Position numbers and translations under genes: made by a program. Shown here one piece after another: positions 51,201-61,280 of a stretch of DNA of 64,000 nucleotides. Within the stretch, counting starts at the first letter, position 1; each line of letters begins with the position of its first letter. Below the pieces are notes generated by a model. It did no database searches. It saw only the letters and a list, made by a program, of their open reading frames with translations, and was not told the origin of the DNA. Source of the DNA: Sanderia malayensis (lineage: Eukaryota; Cnidaria; Scyphozoa; Semaeostomeae; Pelagiidae); NCBI GenBank assembly GCA_013076295.1, contig RQOL01000828.1:3162001-3226000 (forward strand), given 5' to 3'.

Positions 51201-54200
51201 TACATTTTGTTTCCGATTAGCTTGAATCTGAACTTGAAAGAATGACTTCTGTAAAGGCCCAGAAAGATCTGATTTTATTGTACAGAGAAGATAAATTTGA
51301 GCACCCTGTGAGTACTGTGGAGTGGTTGAATGCAAGAGGGTGGATATCTGCGCATCACCATGTAAGCCAGTGTCGTCTTTATTTTTTTTCTCGTGTCTCT
51401 TTATTGATATCATCTGTCCCCTTGTACGAATAAGAGTGTCTGGCCTAATATTTCATTTCTCTATTTATCAGGTCCGATGTCCTAAGAAGATCTTCAGTCG
51501 GCGTTTGTTAGCTGAAAGAGTAAGTGTTTCTATAGCCTTGCTATCACACGAAACTACTTGCTAAGTGCAGCAAATGTGAGCTTAATAAGTGAATTTATAC
51601 ACCGCTCTAATTGCTGTTTATTTTGATTTCGTTTTAGTATGCTGATGACATTAGTTACGAACTACCTTTAAGGTGAGATAAGATGTTTTTCAATACAAAA
51701 TACTTCTTAAATAATACCACCATCTAGTTCTTGAGGCATAAATCAATTAGCATCTTCCATGTTTTATGATGTGCTGTAGTTTATAGTTGTTATTAAATTG
51801 TTTTTCTTTTGGAATTTAAGGACGTCTGATTTTGCTCGTCTTGCAAGAAGATTGACAGGAACATCAGTAGGTCTTGTTCTTGGTGGAGGTGGTGCAAGGT
51901 AGTACAACGTACCTCTCAACACAATTATTTGCATTATTATATTATTAATTATGCAGTTACTCGCCTACAGCTTTGTTCTTTATAAAACTTGTTAGTTGTT
52001 AGAGGACCGATCGAAGGCCATTTGTCTACCGAGGTTTCTATGATGTTATTTTTGCAGAGGTTTTGCACATGTTGGTATCATCAAAGCATTGGAGGAAGCT
52101 GGTATACCAATTGATATGGTGGGAGGAACAAGCATGGGCTCATTTATTGGTGCACTGTATGCTGAGGATGCGTGCTCAATGAAACTCGTGCAAAGATCAA
52201 GAAGTACATCTGTGGTAAGCACTTCCCATCAATTATAATTGTGTGTCACTTATGGCTAACGACCAGAATGCATCTTAACTTTGTCTTTAATATTTTAGGC
52301 CATGTCATCCATTTTCAAAAAGCTGCTTGACTTAACATACCCGCACACTTCACTGTTTTCTGGTATTTTTCTTGACTGTTATTCTTATACATCTGTCATT
52401 TAATTGTTCCTAGCAATGTCTTTACCCCTGTCAGCTATTTTTCTTCAATTGGTTAATCAATTGGGATGGTGTTTATGCTTTCAGGCAATCGCTTTAACAA
52501 AGAAATATCAGATGTGATTGGAGAAAGGATGATTGAAGTGAGACATTTTTTGTTTTCTTCGTGATGCTATGGTAATCTTCCAGCGTGTGCTTCATGCATA
52601 TATTTTTTATTAAGTTGATTAATTAATGTTGAGTTTATTTTCATTCAGGATTTGCTGCTTCCATACTTCTGTATATCAACAGATATAACAGATTCAAAAA
52701 TGAAAATTCATCAGACAGGTAACTCTCCAACCTTTTTTCGTTATTAAATTTTCAATCCTTGTTCTAAATCTCCTGCCATTATTTCCAGACTTATAATCGT
52801 TCCAGTATTGCTTTGATAATTTCATGATACTGACTAGATTACTGGATTATTTAGGCTCATTATGGCGTTATGTGAGAGCGAGCATGAGCCTGGCTGGATA
52901 TTTGCCTCCTTTATGCGACCCTGTCGGCGGAAATCTACTATTAGACGGAGGCTATGTGAATAATCTACCTGGTAATTATATTGTCCAATTTTTGCATTTC
53001 AAAGCTAATCATGCAACTATAATTTCAATTTTTTGAATGCACATGAATAGTAGCCTTAACAATAATAGAAACAGATACATCGCAATCAGTATATATTTTG
53101 ATTGGATTGTAGCTGATGTTATGAAGTCATTGGGTGCGCGAACAATCATAGCAGTCGACGTTGGCTCCTTATATGAGCCACATATGACTAACTATGGCGA
53201 TAAGCTTTCTGGATGGTGGGTACTTTGGAACAAATGGAACCCGTTTGGTAAAAACCTCAAGGTAATCGGTTTGCGACATCCAAATGGATCTTTGATAATT
53301 TATAATTTTATGTTGGGATGACAGTTTAGATTGAACTTTTCTTAGATTCCAACTATGGATGAAATACAAGGCAGACTAGCTTATGTCTCTTGTGTACAGC
53401 AACTTGAAGAAGTACGAAATTCAAGTTATTGTCATTATGTGCGTCCTCCTGTCGATGAGTAAGATACAACTTTGCTTTGTTGGATTTTGCTTTCATTTTA
53501 TCCATGCATCCCTTTTCAAGGTCCATGACTGTTGCATTGCATTTATTTTTCTATCTAGATACAAGACCTTGCAGTTTGGTAGCTTTGAAGAGATCATGGT
53601 AAGTGAATGTGAAAAACATAAGCTATTTCAAATTCCAGACGCAAGTTTTACATGGCTATGCAGTTTCAGTCAGTCACTTGCTGCGAGCAGCTCCAGCGAC
53701 TAACTTTTGAACCGAATGTCCCAGAAAGCTGAAACTTGGCTCAAAGTGATCAGAAGGATTCGACTCCTTGAATACCATATTTCAATGAATTTCAACTTTT
53801 GAAAATTCACTGCAGCCTATTCATGATAGATACATAAAGTAATCCACTTACATAATTATTTCAATTGCATGTTCTATTTGTAGAATGTTGGTTATAAATA
53901 CGGAAAGAAGGTGTTTGAAAGTCTTATCGAAGGAAATGCCTTACCAGATACTCTCAGCTACCAGGACAGAAGAGCCTCGAAGGTATTGTGAAATGAAGGC
54001 GAACCTTTGCTATACTTTTTTGAATATGTGAGAATCAGAAAGATACCATAACTACTCATCGCTCAATTGCAAACATGTTCTTGGATTGCTTTTTTGATGC
54101 GGTGTGTTTAAATATACTTGTTAATAGCTACGCAGTAACATGTTCAGCTCTGGTGGCTTAGTGGTTAGCACTTGTGCTTGCCACGCATGAGATAGCGGTT

Positions 54201-55277
54201 CGAATCTCATGCAAGCCACTAGGAATAGCTGAGCGAGATAAATGAGGGCCGGTACCCCGGGGATCTACAAGAGAAAGTAGATCCCCGGGGTACCGGATTT
54301 TTCGGCTGCCCGGTTCGGAATGATTCCTCGGCAGAAACGCCGAGAAAACCATCCTCCCCGGTTAGGATACTCAATCTAGTACCACCGGGGGACAATTGCC
54401 ATTGCAGAGTTGCCACACTCCCCACTTTGTCTCGTTTTGCCAAGTGCACAAGGCACCGTCGAATCGGAAAACCCAGTGGCATTTTCGCTCTGGCATTTGC
54501 CCCAATTATATATACACCCCTCCAACTACTGCTAAAAATCATTGGCATGGACTTTCTTGTTGTGGGAATCCCAGATATATTCGCATGCGCAATGGAGCGA
54601 CGTTCTGTTCATAAGTGGTAATATAGACTCTGTAGGGACTTTCTCGGTCCCTACAGAGTCCGTTATAGCGGGATTCCACTGTAGCTGAGAAATATTTCTA
54701 TACTAACTACTATCCGATCCTTGTTTATTATAATTTGATTTCTTTTTGTTTGTAGAGCGATGCTGCACCTGTTTCACCGTCATTCCACGACCTCGCTGAA
54801 TTGGTATCTCGTATCAGTCCACCAATTTCAAGAAAACCAACTGAGTGGACCAAAGCGAGAAATTCAGATTCAAGCTCGATGCTTTTCGAGACTGAACTCG
54901 ATGAATATTATGACGACACTGATGTTCATTTGGCGCGACGAGCCAGATCAGGGTCTCTTTCGGATCAAGATTTATTTCAAGATTCGCATAGCGGAGTTGA
55001 AGAAGCTGGTTATGAAGTATGTTATTATTCTTTACATGATTTGATTCGTTCGAATTTATTAATTTTGATGGTTGGTAATGATTATTGATTGCTTAATTCG
55101 CAAACCTGACATTGGCAATACCCGGCATGATAAATAGCTGGCACAATACTGCTGTGGTTGAATTTTATTTATAGTGAATGCATTTTATTTCTATTGCAGT
55201 CAGAAGATCCAGCAAAACTGGTTCACATGAGAAAGAAGATGCATATTCTGCTACGAACGAACAGCAATGCAGTATGA
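45259..55277 (+). CDS. PNPLA6: Neuropathy target esterase, patatin-like phospholipase (PNPLA6/7, Swiss cheese)
   Basis: This ER-anchored lysophospholipase degrades lysophosphatidylcholine and phosphatidylcholine. A membrane helix near the start ([19 protein letters not shown]) is followed by the conserved [17 protein letters not shown]. Three cyclic-nucleotide-binding-like domains follow ([17 protein letters not shown]; the exon at about 48540-49110; and [15 protein letters not shown]). Then come a conserved linker ([11 protein letters not shown]) and the patatin domain: GGGGARGFAHVG (oxyanion hole), catalytic serine in GTSMG (codon at 52131) and catalytic aspartate in [12 protein letters not shown] (codon at 52944). 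The C-terminal region (SRISPPIS, acidic) matches the family. More than 30 exons are inferred. The last exon is uncertain: reading on gives a stop at 55277, but a GTATGA donor at 55272 could join an exon at 55579 with AATAAA at 55672. A SINE and a MITE lie in the intron at about 53983-54754. Confidence 0.94.
50545..50637. repeat. 28-bp minisatellite in an esterase intron
   Basis: About three direct copies of a unit containing TCTACATTTGTCTACGTTTG and AAATCATG. It lies between two coding exons of the esterase. Confidence 0.75.
54149..54520 (+). mobile_element. tRNA-derived SINE, copy 2 (in esterase intron)
   Basis: The tRNA-like head has an A box (TGGCTTAGTGG, 54154-54164) and B box (GGTTCGAATCT, 54197-54207). 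The body contains a perfect 18-base palindromic stem around an 8-base loop (54251-54294), then the CGGCAGAAACGCCGA block shared with copy 1 near 11197. An AT-rich tail (ATTATATATACA) ends near 54520. Confidence 0.8.
54612..54683. mobile_element. Short hairpin MITE relic
   Basis: GACTCTGTAGGGAC is followed by its exact reverse complement (hairpin 54626-54660). The right side continues to CCACTG-TA, an end typical of TA-inserting elements; the left terminal repeat is shortened. It lies just after SINE copy 2 in the same intron. Confidence 0.6.
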
Positions 55278-55671
55278 ATATTAATTCACATTTATTCAGG
55301 TTTGATTTAATGTTTGTTTCATTTAATGTTTTTCTTCATCCATGCAGCTCGATATTAATAAACTTTTTTAGTATGGGTGTTTGAAGCACATTTACAATAT
55401 TTTCCATAATAATGACTTTTATAAATTGAATTGGAGTGTTAATATATATTTATAGTTTAAATTCGGCTTGTTAGATATGTACTTTTGAATTTCGGGTGTT
55501 GATGACATTGCATGATATATTCTATTGATTTCACTTTTATCGACTTTATTATGTTGACTGATTGTTTATTCTAACAGAAGAGAATGGTTCTGGAGACAGA
55601 GGCTACTTGGTTCAATGTCATCTCAATCCATGACAGGAAACTAATAAGACATGCTATGAAATGTAAGTTAG

Positions 55672-55677
55672 AATAAA
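55672..55677 (+). terminator. Candidate polyadenylation signal AATAAA (esterase)
   Basis: A + strand hexamer that would end the esterase transcript. It lies only 24 bases from the opposing gene's own signal on the minus strand. Confidence 0.5.
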
Positions 55678-55700
55678 CAAGAAGAACGATAGAACTGACT

Positions 55701-55706
55701 TTTATT
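55701..55706 (-). terminator. Polyadenylation signal of the sushi/Kunitz gene
   Basis: TTTATT on the + strand reads AATAAA on the minus strand, 42 bases past the stop at 55748. Confidence 0.55.
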
Positions 55707-55747
55707 AACTACGATATCTTTTGCACAGGTCATGTTTCTTATCAGTT

Positions 55748-58700
55748 TTACTTGGAGCAAGCAAACTGTTTTGGACCATAATACTTGGTGATGTGATCAT
55801 CATCAGAAATGGTAAGTAGAATTTGATCGTCATCATCTTTGATATGGCTACCAATAATAACAAGTTCACCAGATTGAACTTTTGGCAGACAAGGACATTT
55901 CTTATCGGACGGTGCTTTTCTTATCTGTACTTGACTTTTGACATTCGGAATGGCTTTATGTGGATCGCGAAAGACGCCTGTTACTTGAACGTTGAGCGAA
56001 TCTTCTTCTTCTGAGATGACTTTACCAGTAATGGCTGCAAATAAACAGTATAGGATTTTGATATTCTGACCACTGTCATGTCAATTCACAATGACACAGT
56101 AAGGATAATCTACTCACTGAAGCCAGGCTTTTTCAGTCGTTCACAGAATTCAAATTTCCTGGTGCATGGTAAACAAGTCACCTCCGTGGGCTTCGTGACC
56201 TCATTTGTGACCTTATTTGTGACCTTTGGCATCCGAGTTGTCCTTTGTTGTGTTGACACCCTGGCAGTTGTCTTAACGACAGCTACAAATACAAATTACA
56301 TCAACAACATATGCCTGGCAATAATAAGTTCTAAGTGGCCCTAAGTACTTACACAAAACAACAAACTGGGAGATTATAATTAACGTATTGCTTTGATATA
56401 ATTAATCAATTTCTCATTATCAATTTACTTATTAAATATTTTCATTTATTTCAGCCCTGGTGGGGTTTGCTGGATCGAGAGTTGTATGCAATTGCGAGAT
56501 GAAACATAAGAAATGAGGTGAGTAACAAAAAGTGAAAACTTACTCTTACTTGGTCGACAGACTTTCATGCAATCCTTCTCAGTTTCGAAGTTATTTTGAT
56601 TTCCAAAACACCCTCCAAACATGAATTGTTTACACTTGTTCTCCTTTGCATCATGATACCAATTCACCCGGGTTTTATTACACGGACCAGGATCAGCGGG
56701 TCGTGAACAGAGCGGACCATTTGACGACACTAAACAGAAGGAAATAATGAGTTGCAATGAATTTGACTTGTCCGTCCGGCGTATCCCCGTAATGATGAGA
56801 GCATTGAAGCATGAAAGAATTACCTTTACACGTGTCTTGGCATTCCTCGATCATTCCAAATCCATTCCAACCACTTTCATGACAACCTCCTACAACAATC
56901 TCTTCACATGATTGGCTCTGTGCATTGAAATAGAACACTTCGAAATATCCACGACAAGGACTCAGTGGTTTGATTGCACACACCCCGCCTACAGAGGAAG
57001 GTATCTCGCTGTTAACAAAACAATAATACATAACAATGTATTTCTTTATTTCGGTCTTCAATGATCAAATGTTTCATATACAACATAGGTTATTTACCTG
57101 GAATGCAAGACCCATCGGCAATCTGTTTGATCATTCTGTCTTCAATGCATGCAGTTGCCTTCATGATGCACTCATTGTTATATGTGACACCATCTGATCC
57201 ACAAATTGGCTCATAATCGGCCGGACAATCGTCAATTTTCTTACAAACACATCTGGTTTGTCTTTTTCGAGCATCAAATTCGCACACTTTGTCATCTTCG
57301 CATTTGAAATTATCACAATATGCTACAAAAAGACCATTTTAATCAGCTCTCTTCATCCCAACCGTATTTTGAATTCAAATACCTCATAAATATGGTGCAA
57401 CTTACACTTGCAGATCGGTGGTTTATTTGACCATTTACCATCAATGCCACATTTGATCTCTTTTGGTCCAAGTAGCCTGCTATGTGGTTCACAGAAATAC
57501 TTGAATGATCCTCCAATGTAATTACCACCAGATCTATGACCACCCGAAGGCGCTGCAGCCTCGTTGTCATCACAATAGGCCACTGAAAAAGAGGCTTTCA
57601 TAATTATTTCATCCGTTTTTCCACCCCGTGGCCTGTCTTTAGGATCAATTGATTTCGTGCGCAGATTCTGACATGTACAAGGGGGGAGTTTGTTCACTTA
57701 CATTTGCATGTTGGAGGCTGTTTATCCCAGCCACTGTTTTCGCAATACAAATCCTGACCACCTTGTAATTCGTACTGTTTATCACAAAAGAATGAAACAA
57801 TATCGTCGGTTTTGTAATCTCCACCAGATTTATGTCCAATGATGTAGCCATTCTTTGGATGGTCGAGTTGGTTGCACGCTGGGAATGTTGGGACGGGAAT
57901 TCGACGACAAAAAGGTGGGACGGAGGACCATTGCGAGTCAGGACGACATCGAGATGTTTTGTTGCCAATAAGTTCATAACCCTCGTTGCAGTAGAACTCT
58001 ATTTCATTACCACATTTGTTTAGTTCAGAGTAATCAGAATGGATGTGTCCGTTGTCAAAACCATCTCTCTCTACCAGTGTATCACATTCGATATCTGAAA
58101 GATACAAAGAACATGTCAGTTGTTACCCACCCAGCTTGACATGTATGTGTATATGATAGTAAAGCCATTCATAGTCAATGAATGCAAATGCCAATAAATG
58201 AGCAACCAATCTTACATCTGCATTTGGGCAATTTTCCACTCCACGATTCGTCTGGAAGACAGGTTCTTTGCGCAACTCCTTCAAGCACAAAACATTCACC
58301 ACAGCTGTATGACACATTGGCACCAACCTGATGCGCTGTTCCTTCAACGTGCCCATTTTCTGGTACCTTTGGAATACCACAAGCCTTCTCTAAAAAATAA
58401 AGCCATCTTGTTAATAATAATCCACCTGAACTCTTTTGTGTCTGAATTTTTCACGGTTGCTCGAAGATACATGACGTATTAACATGGATGACGTATTGAG
58501 ATTGGTGACGCGTTTACTTACTATAACACGTGACATTAATGCTCCATTGCAGAGTCTTTTGATTACATATGACTCGCGGATACCCCTCTCTGTAATAACC
58601 CTCATTGCACAATACTTTTGTGACGTTTTTCTCTGTGACGTAACGGGCATTTGGTGGTGGTGGGGGCAGTTCCATGCATCCAATGTCAGAATCAACAGTT

Positions 58701-59104
58701 TTTGCGAGGCCTGGGGCGAAAAGAAATGTGACACTGTAATACGATCTTCTCTGAAGGACTGCGAAAAATGGCAGTTTTTTTCATCGACGCAATATAGTGC
58801 TCAAGTCAAGGCACTGTTTCTTTTATTATCGTCATCTCATATTCAGATCATCTATAATTCTACTCTTTCCCTTTGTTTATTTATACATGCTCCACTATAT
58901 AGATTGATTGGCAAAATTATTAACATCGTCCTTCTCTTTTAAATAATATTCATGACGGACACTATCGATTCATGCTGATCAACAACATTCAATTTGGCTG
59001 AGAAAAAAATAAAAAATGAACTTACTGGTAATTGGAGTCGGTGAAGCTTGATTTTTTGTGAATTGTAAAATGAAAACACAGCATAATATTGCCGGAAAAT
59101 ACAT
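55748..59104 (-). CDS. Secreted sushi x5 / Kazal / Kunitz x2 / netrin-like protein (WFIKKN-like)
   Basis: Ten minus-strand exons join in phase with canonical splice sites: 59104-59026, 58710-58522, 58389-58216, 58094-57702, 57592-57406, 57322-57098, 56988-56824, 56729-56544, 56282-56118 and 56034-55748. The first encodes a signal peptide (MYFPAILCCVFILQF). Five sushi/CCP domains follow, then a follistatin/Kazal module (CVCKKIDDCPADYEPICGSD), two six-cysteine Kunitz domains, a Thr/Lys-rich linker and a C-terminal netrin-like domain (CPCLPKVQSGELVIGS, ending YYGPKQFACSK). The Kazal-Kunitz-Kunitz-netrin order is that of WFIKKN proteins, which bind growth factors of the myostatin type and inhibit proteases. 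There the N-terminus is WAP plus immunoglobulin; here I see neither, only sushi domains. The first Kunitz has Arg at the reactive-site P1 position (trypsin-like target); the second has Asn, unusual for an active inhibitor. Growth-factor binding is inference only. Confidence 0.85.
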
Positions 59105-59400
59105 CTTCGTTTTCTTCTCGTTATTTTGATGTTAGTTGCTTCTGAGAAAATTTTAAATACAAACTAACGCAAGTTACAAATTGTTATCTTATCAGACATT
59201 TCAAAACAGGAAGTATTCTAAAACGGAAGTTTTTCGTTTAGAATTATCTTCCGAACATTCAGGTCTCGGCATGTGATGGGTTGGCCTATTGTTTTTTGCA
59301 AGTTTCTTTCTTTCTAAAATAATATCAGCCCCTGTTTATATGCTGATTTCAAACTTGCTTCCATTATCATTATCTGGATAAGTTTTATCTTTTTCTTTAG
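59105..59400. other. Intergenic, upstream of the sushi/Kunitz gene
   Basis: AT-rich sequence with no exon recognised. It should hold the promoter of the minus-strand sushi/Kunitz gene. Confidence 0.4.
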
Positions 59401-60064
59401 ATCACATCACACGATAAGTTTTGTGCAGATACAAGACTCACAACAAGACAATGAAACGGAGCATGCGCACTTTACTTTCCATTGATTGTGAAGTCAAAAG
59501 GCGAGACAAAAAATGAAGGTTGAACTAAGGATACAATTGGTAAGATTTGCTTATGTCTTTCTGAGCTGCACTACAATAACAATAGACAAACAGAGTATAT
59601 AAGTTCACTTGTTTACTCCCTTTAGTTCCCAGTAGAGAGTTTTTTTTACACCATTAAAAGTCTTTACATGCCAACTGAAACTTGAAGGTTTTTTACATTG
59701 GGGATATATTGAACATAGAATGTTTTAGATTTTCATGAAATTGTCCATTGTGATTGATAAAGGTTCATTGTTTTCTGACATTGTGATAAATGTATTGATT
59801 TTAGCATAGTTTCAATCTTCATGTTTCGCACGGTGTTATGGGAGTTTGACCCCCCCCGAACGATGAGTATAAATATTCGTGTAACAGGCAGTTTTTCATT
59901 TCAGTCTCTACAAAGGCAAAGAAGGTTGCGGATCTTGTGCTGTGGAAAGAAGACTTCGTTGGTTCAAGTCTCGCTAGCGGTTTCGTCAAAGGCTTTGGAT
60001 CGAACTCAACTTCACGGTAGTCTTTCGTCTTGGAAACCACCGCCGGAACATTTTTGAAAGATAA
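59401..60064 (+). pseudogene. Inverted, decayed copy of the last two homologous exons of the 61.3-63.9 kb gene
   Basis: Two exon-equivalents (59401-59539 and 59905-60064) and the whole intron between them match, on the opposite strand, 61974-62105 and 61447-61600 of the minus-strand gene. The first exon copy carries several stops in the homologous frame. The second keeps VADLVLWKEDFVGSSL but has a six-base insertion and an in-frame TAG (GSNSTSR then stop). Splice sites remain intact. It could still be transcribed, for example joined to an exon at 60317-60417 whose frame reads NKDASRKRKQEKDGDVSD and runs to a stop. Confidence 0.7.
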
Positions 60065-60316
60065 GTGAAATATTGATAAATTTAATCGCTATAATTTCAA
60101 TTTACTTTCATATCCCGGCTTTTGCTTGCCACTTATTACTAGCTTTTCTCTACTTGCGTATCAAACCGAATTTATTCGCATTGGAAATGCTCACCCTCCA
60201 TGGCAAACGAACAGGAGAACGATGTTTTACTCTTCCTATCACAACTTAACTTTACATAGATAGATTTTGTTATATCTTGTCTTGTTTTAACCATAAAAAT
60301 CTTGATTTCTTTTCAG

Positions 60317-60417
60317 GCAACAAAGATGCAAGTCGAAAGAGAAAACAAGAGAAAGATGGAGATGTTTCAGACGCGGCGCAGTTTTTCAGAAGTAAAATGG
60401 AGATGACAGAGGATTGA
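60317..60417 (+). CDS. Possible exon downstream of the inverted copy
   Basis: After a TTTTCAG acceptor the frame NKDASRKRKQEKDGDVSDAA continues for another dozen residues to TGA at 60415-60417, followed by AATAAA at 60444. Its composition is charged, like the intact gene's. It joins the upstream copy in phase only with a weak GTTTCG donor, so an expressed chimeric gene is possible but unproven. Confidence 0.3.
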
Positions 60418-60443
60418 AAAGAAAAATGCAATTTGATATATGA

Positions 60444-60449
60444 AATAAA
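60444..60449 (+). terminator. Candidate polyadenylation signal after the inverted copy
   Basis: An AATAAA-containing stretch 27 bases after the open frame stop on the + strand. Confidence 0.35.
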
Positions 60450-60631
60450 AAACACTTCGCAATGATTGATTTTTGTTCTTGTATTCTTTATATAAATTTA
60501 AGAATATGAAGAAATAGATGAATAATATCACTTTCATAAATTAGCATAGAGTAGAAAATAAAACTAGTCACTAGTTATGTAAATTATATAGTTTTGAATT
60601 AAAGTAACATAGAATTGTCATGTAAAGCCCG

Positions 60632-60751
60632 GAGACAAAGGACAAGATTGTGAAGGCAAGAGACAAAGAAGAGCATTGCAAAGCGAAGAGACAAAGGACA
60701 AGATTCTAAAGCAGAGGAACAAAGAAGAGGATTGTAAAGCTAAGAGACAAG
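60632..60751. repeat. 28-bp purine-rich minisatellite
   Basis: Unit starts at 60632, 60660, 60688, 60716 and 60744, each beginning GAGACAAAG or a variant. Odd and even units alternate GGACAAGATT and AAGAGCATT-type cores, giving a 56-bp higher-order period. The + strand is almost all purine. Confidence 0.85.
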
Positions 60752-60864
60752 TGCTTGGTTAGTAAGGCCAAACATTCATTTTATCAATTTGCACCAATTG
60801 TGAGGGAGGAAAAGAAGTGGCGTGGGAGGGGGGGCAAGTGGGACCTTAACTCTATACAACTCAT

Positions 60865-61270
60865 ACTATCCTATGCTATCCTATCCGATCTAGCTTATCC
60901 TATGCTATCCTATCCAATCTAGCTTATCCTATCCAATCTAGCTTAACCTATGCTATCCTATCCAATCTACCTTAACCTGTGCTATCCTATCCAATCTAGC
61001 TTAACCTGTGTTATCCTATCCAATCTAGCTTAACCTATGCTATCCTATCCAATCTACCTTAACCTGTGCTATCCTATCCAATCTAGCTTAACCTGTGTTA
61101 TCCTATCCAATCTAGCTTAACCTATGCTATCGTATCCAATCTACCTTAACCTGTGTTAACCTATCCAATCTAGCTTAACCTATGCTATCCTATCCAATCT
61201 ACCTTAACCTATGCTATCCTATCCAATCTACCTTATCCTATGCTATCCTGTCCAATCTAAACTTATCCTA
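60865..61270. repeat. 29-bp minisatellite abutting the stop codon of the minus-strand gene
   Basis: About 13 copies of a unit such as CTATCCTATCCAATCTAGCT followed by TAACCTGTG. Copies vary at TAGCTT/TACCTT and at TATG/TGTG. The array runs into the 3' end of the minus-strand gene, and the sequence at its stop codon (GGTTAGATTGG, minus strand) resembles a repeat unit. Confidence 0.9.
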
Positions 61271-61280
61271 TCCGACCAAT

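Noticed and set aside
54154..54225. tRNA gene
   Set aside because: Same reasoning: the head of SINE copy 2, not a functional tRNA.
58484..58942. A 152-codon + strand ORF
   Set aside because: It lies antisense to a phase-confirmed sushi exon and its intron; hydrophobic low-information product with no family resemblance.
60865..61270. CRISPR array
   Set aside because: Direct repeats of 29 bases run head to tail without unique spacers; this is a minisatellite in an animal genome.
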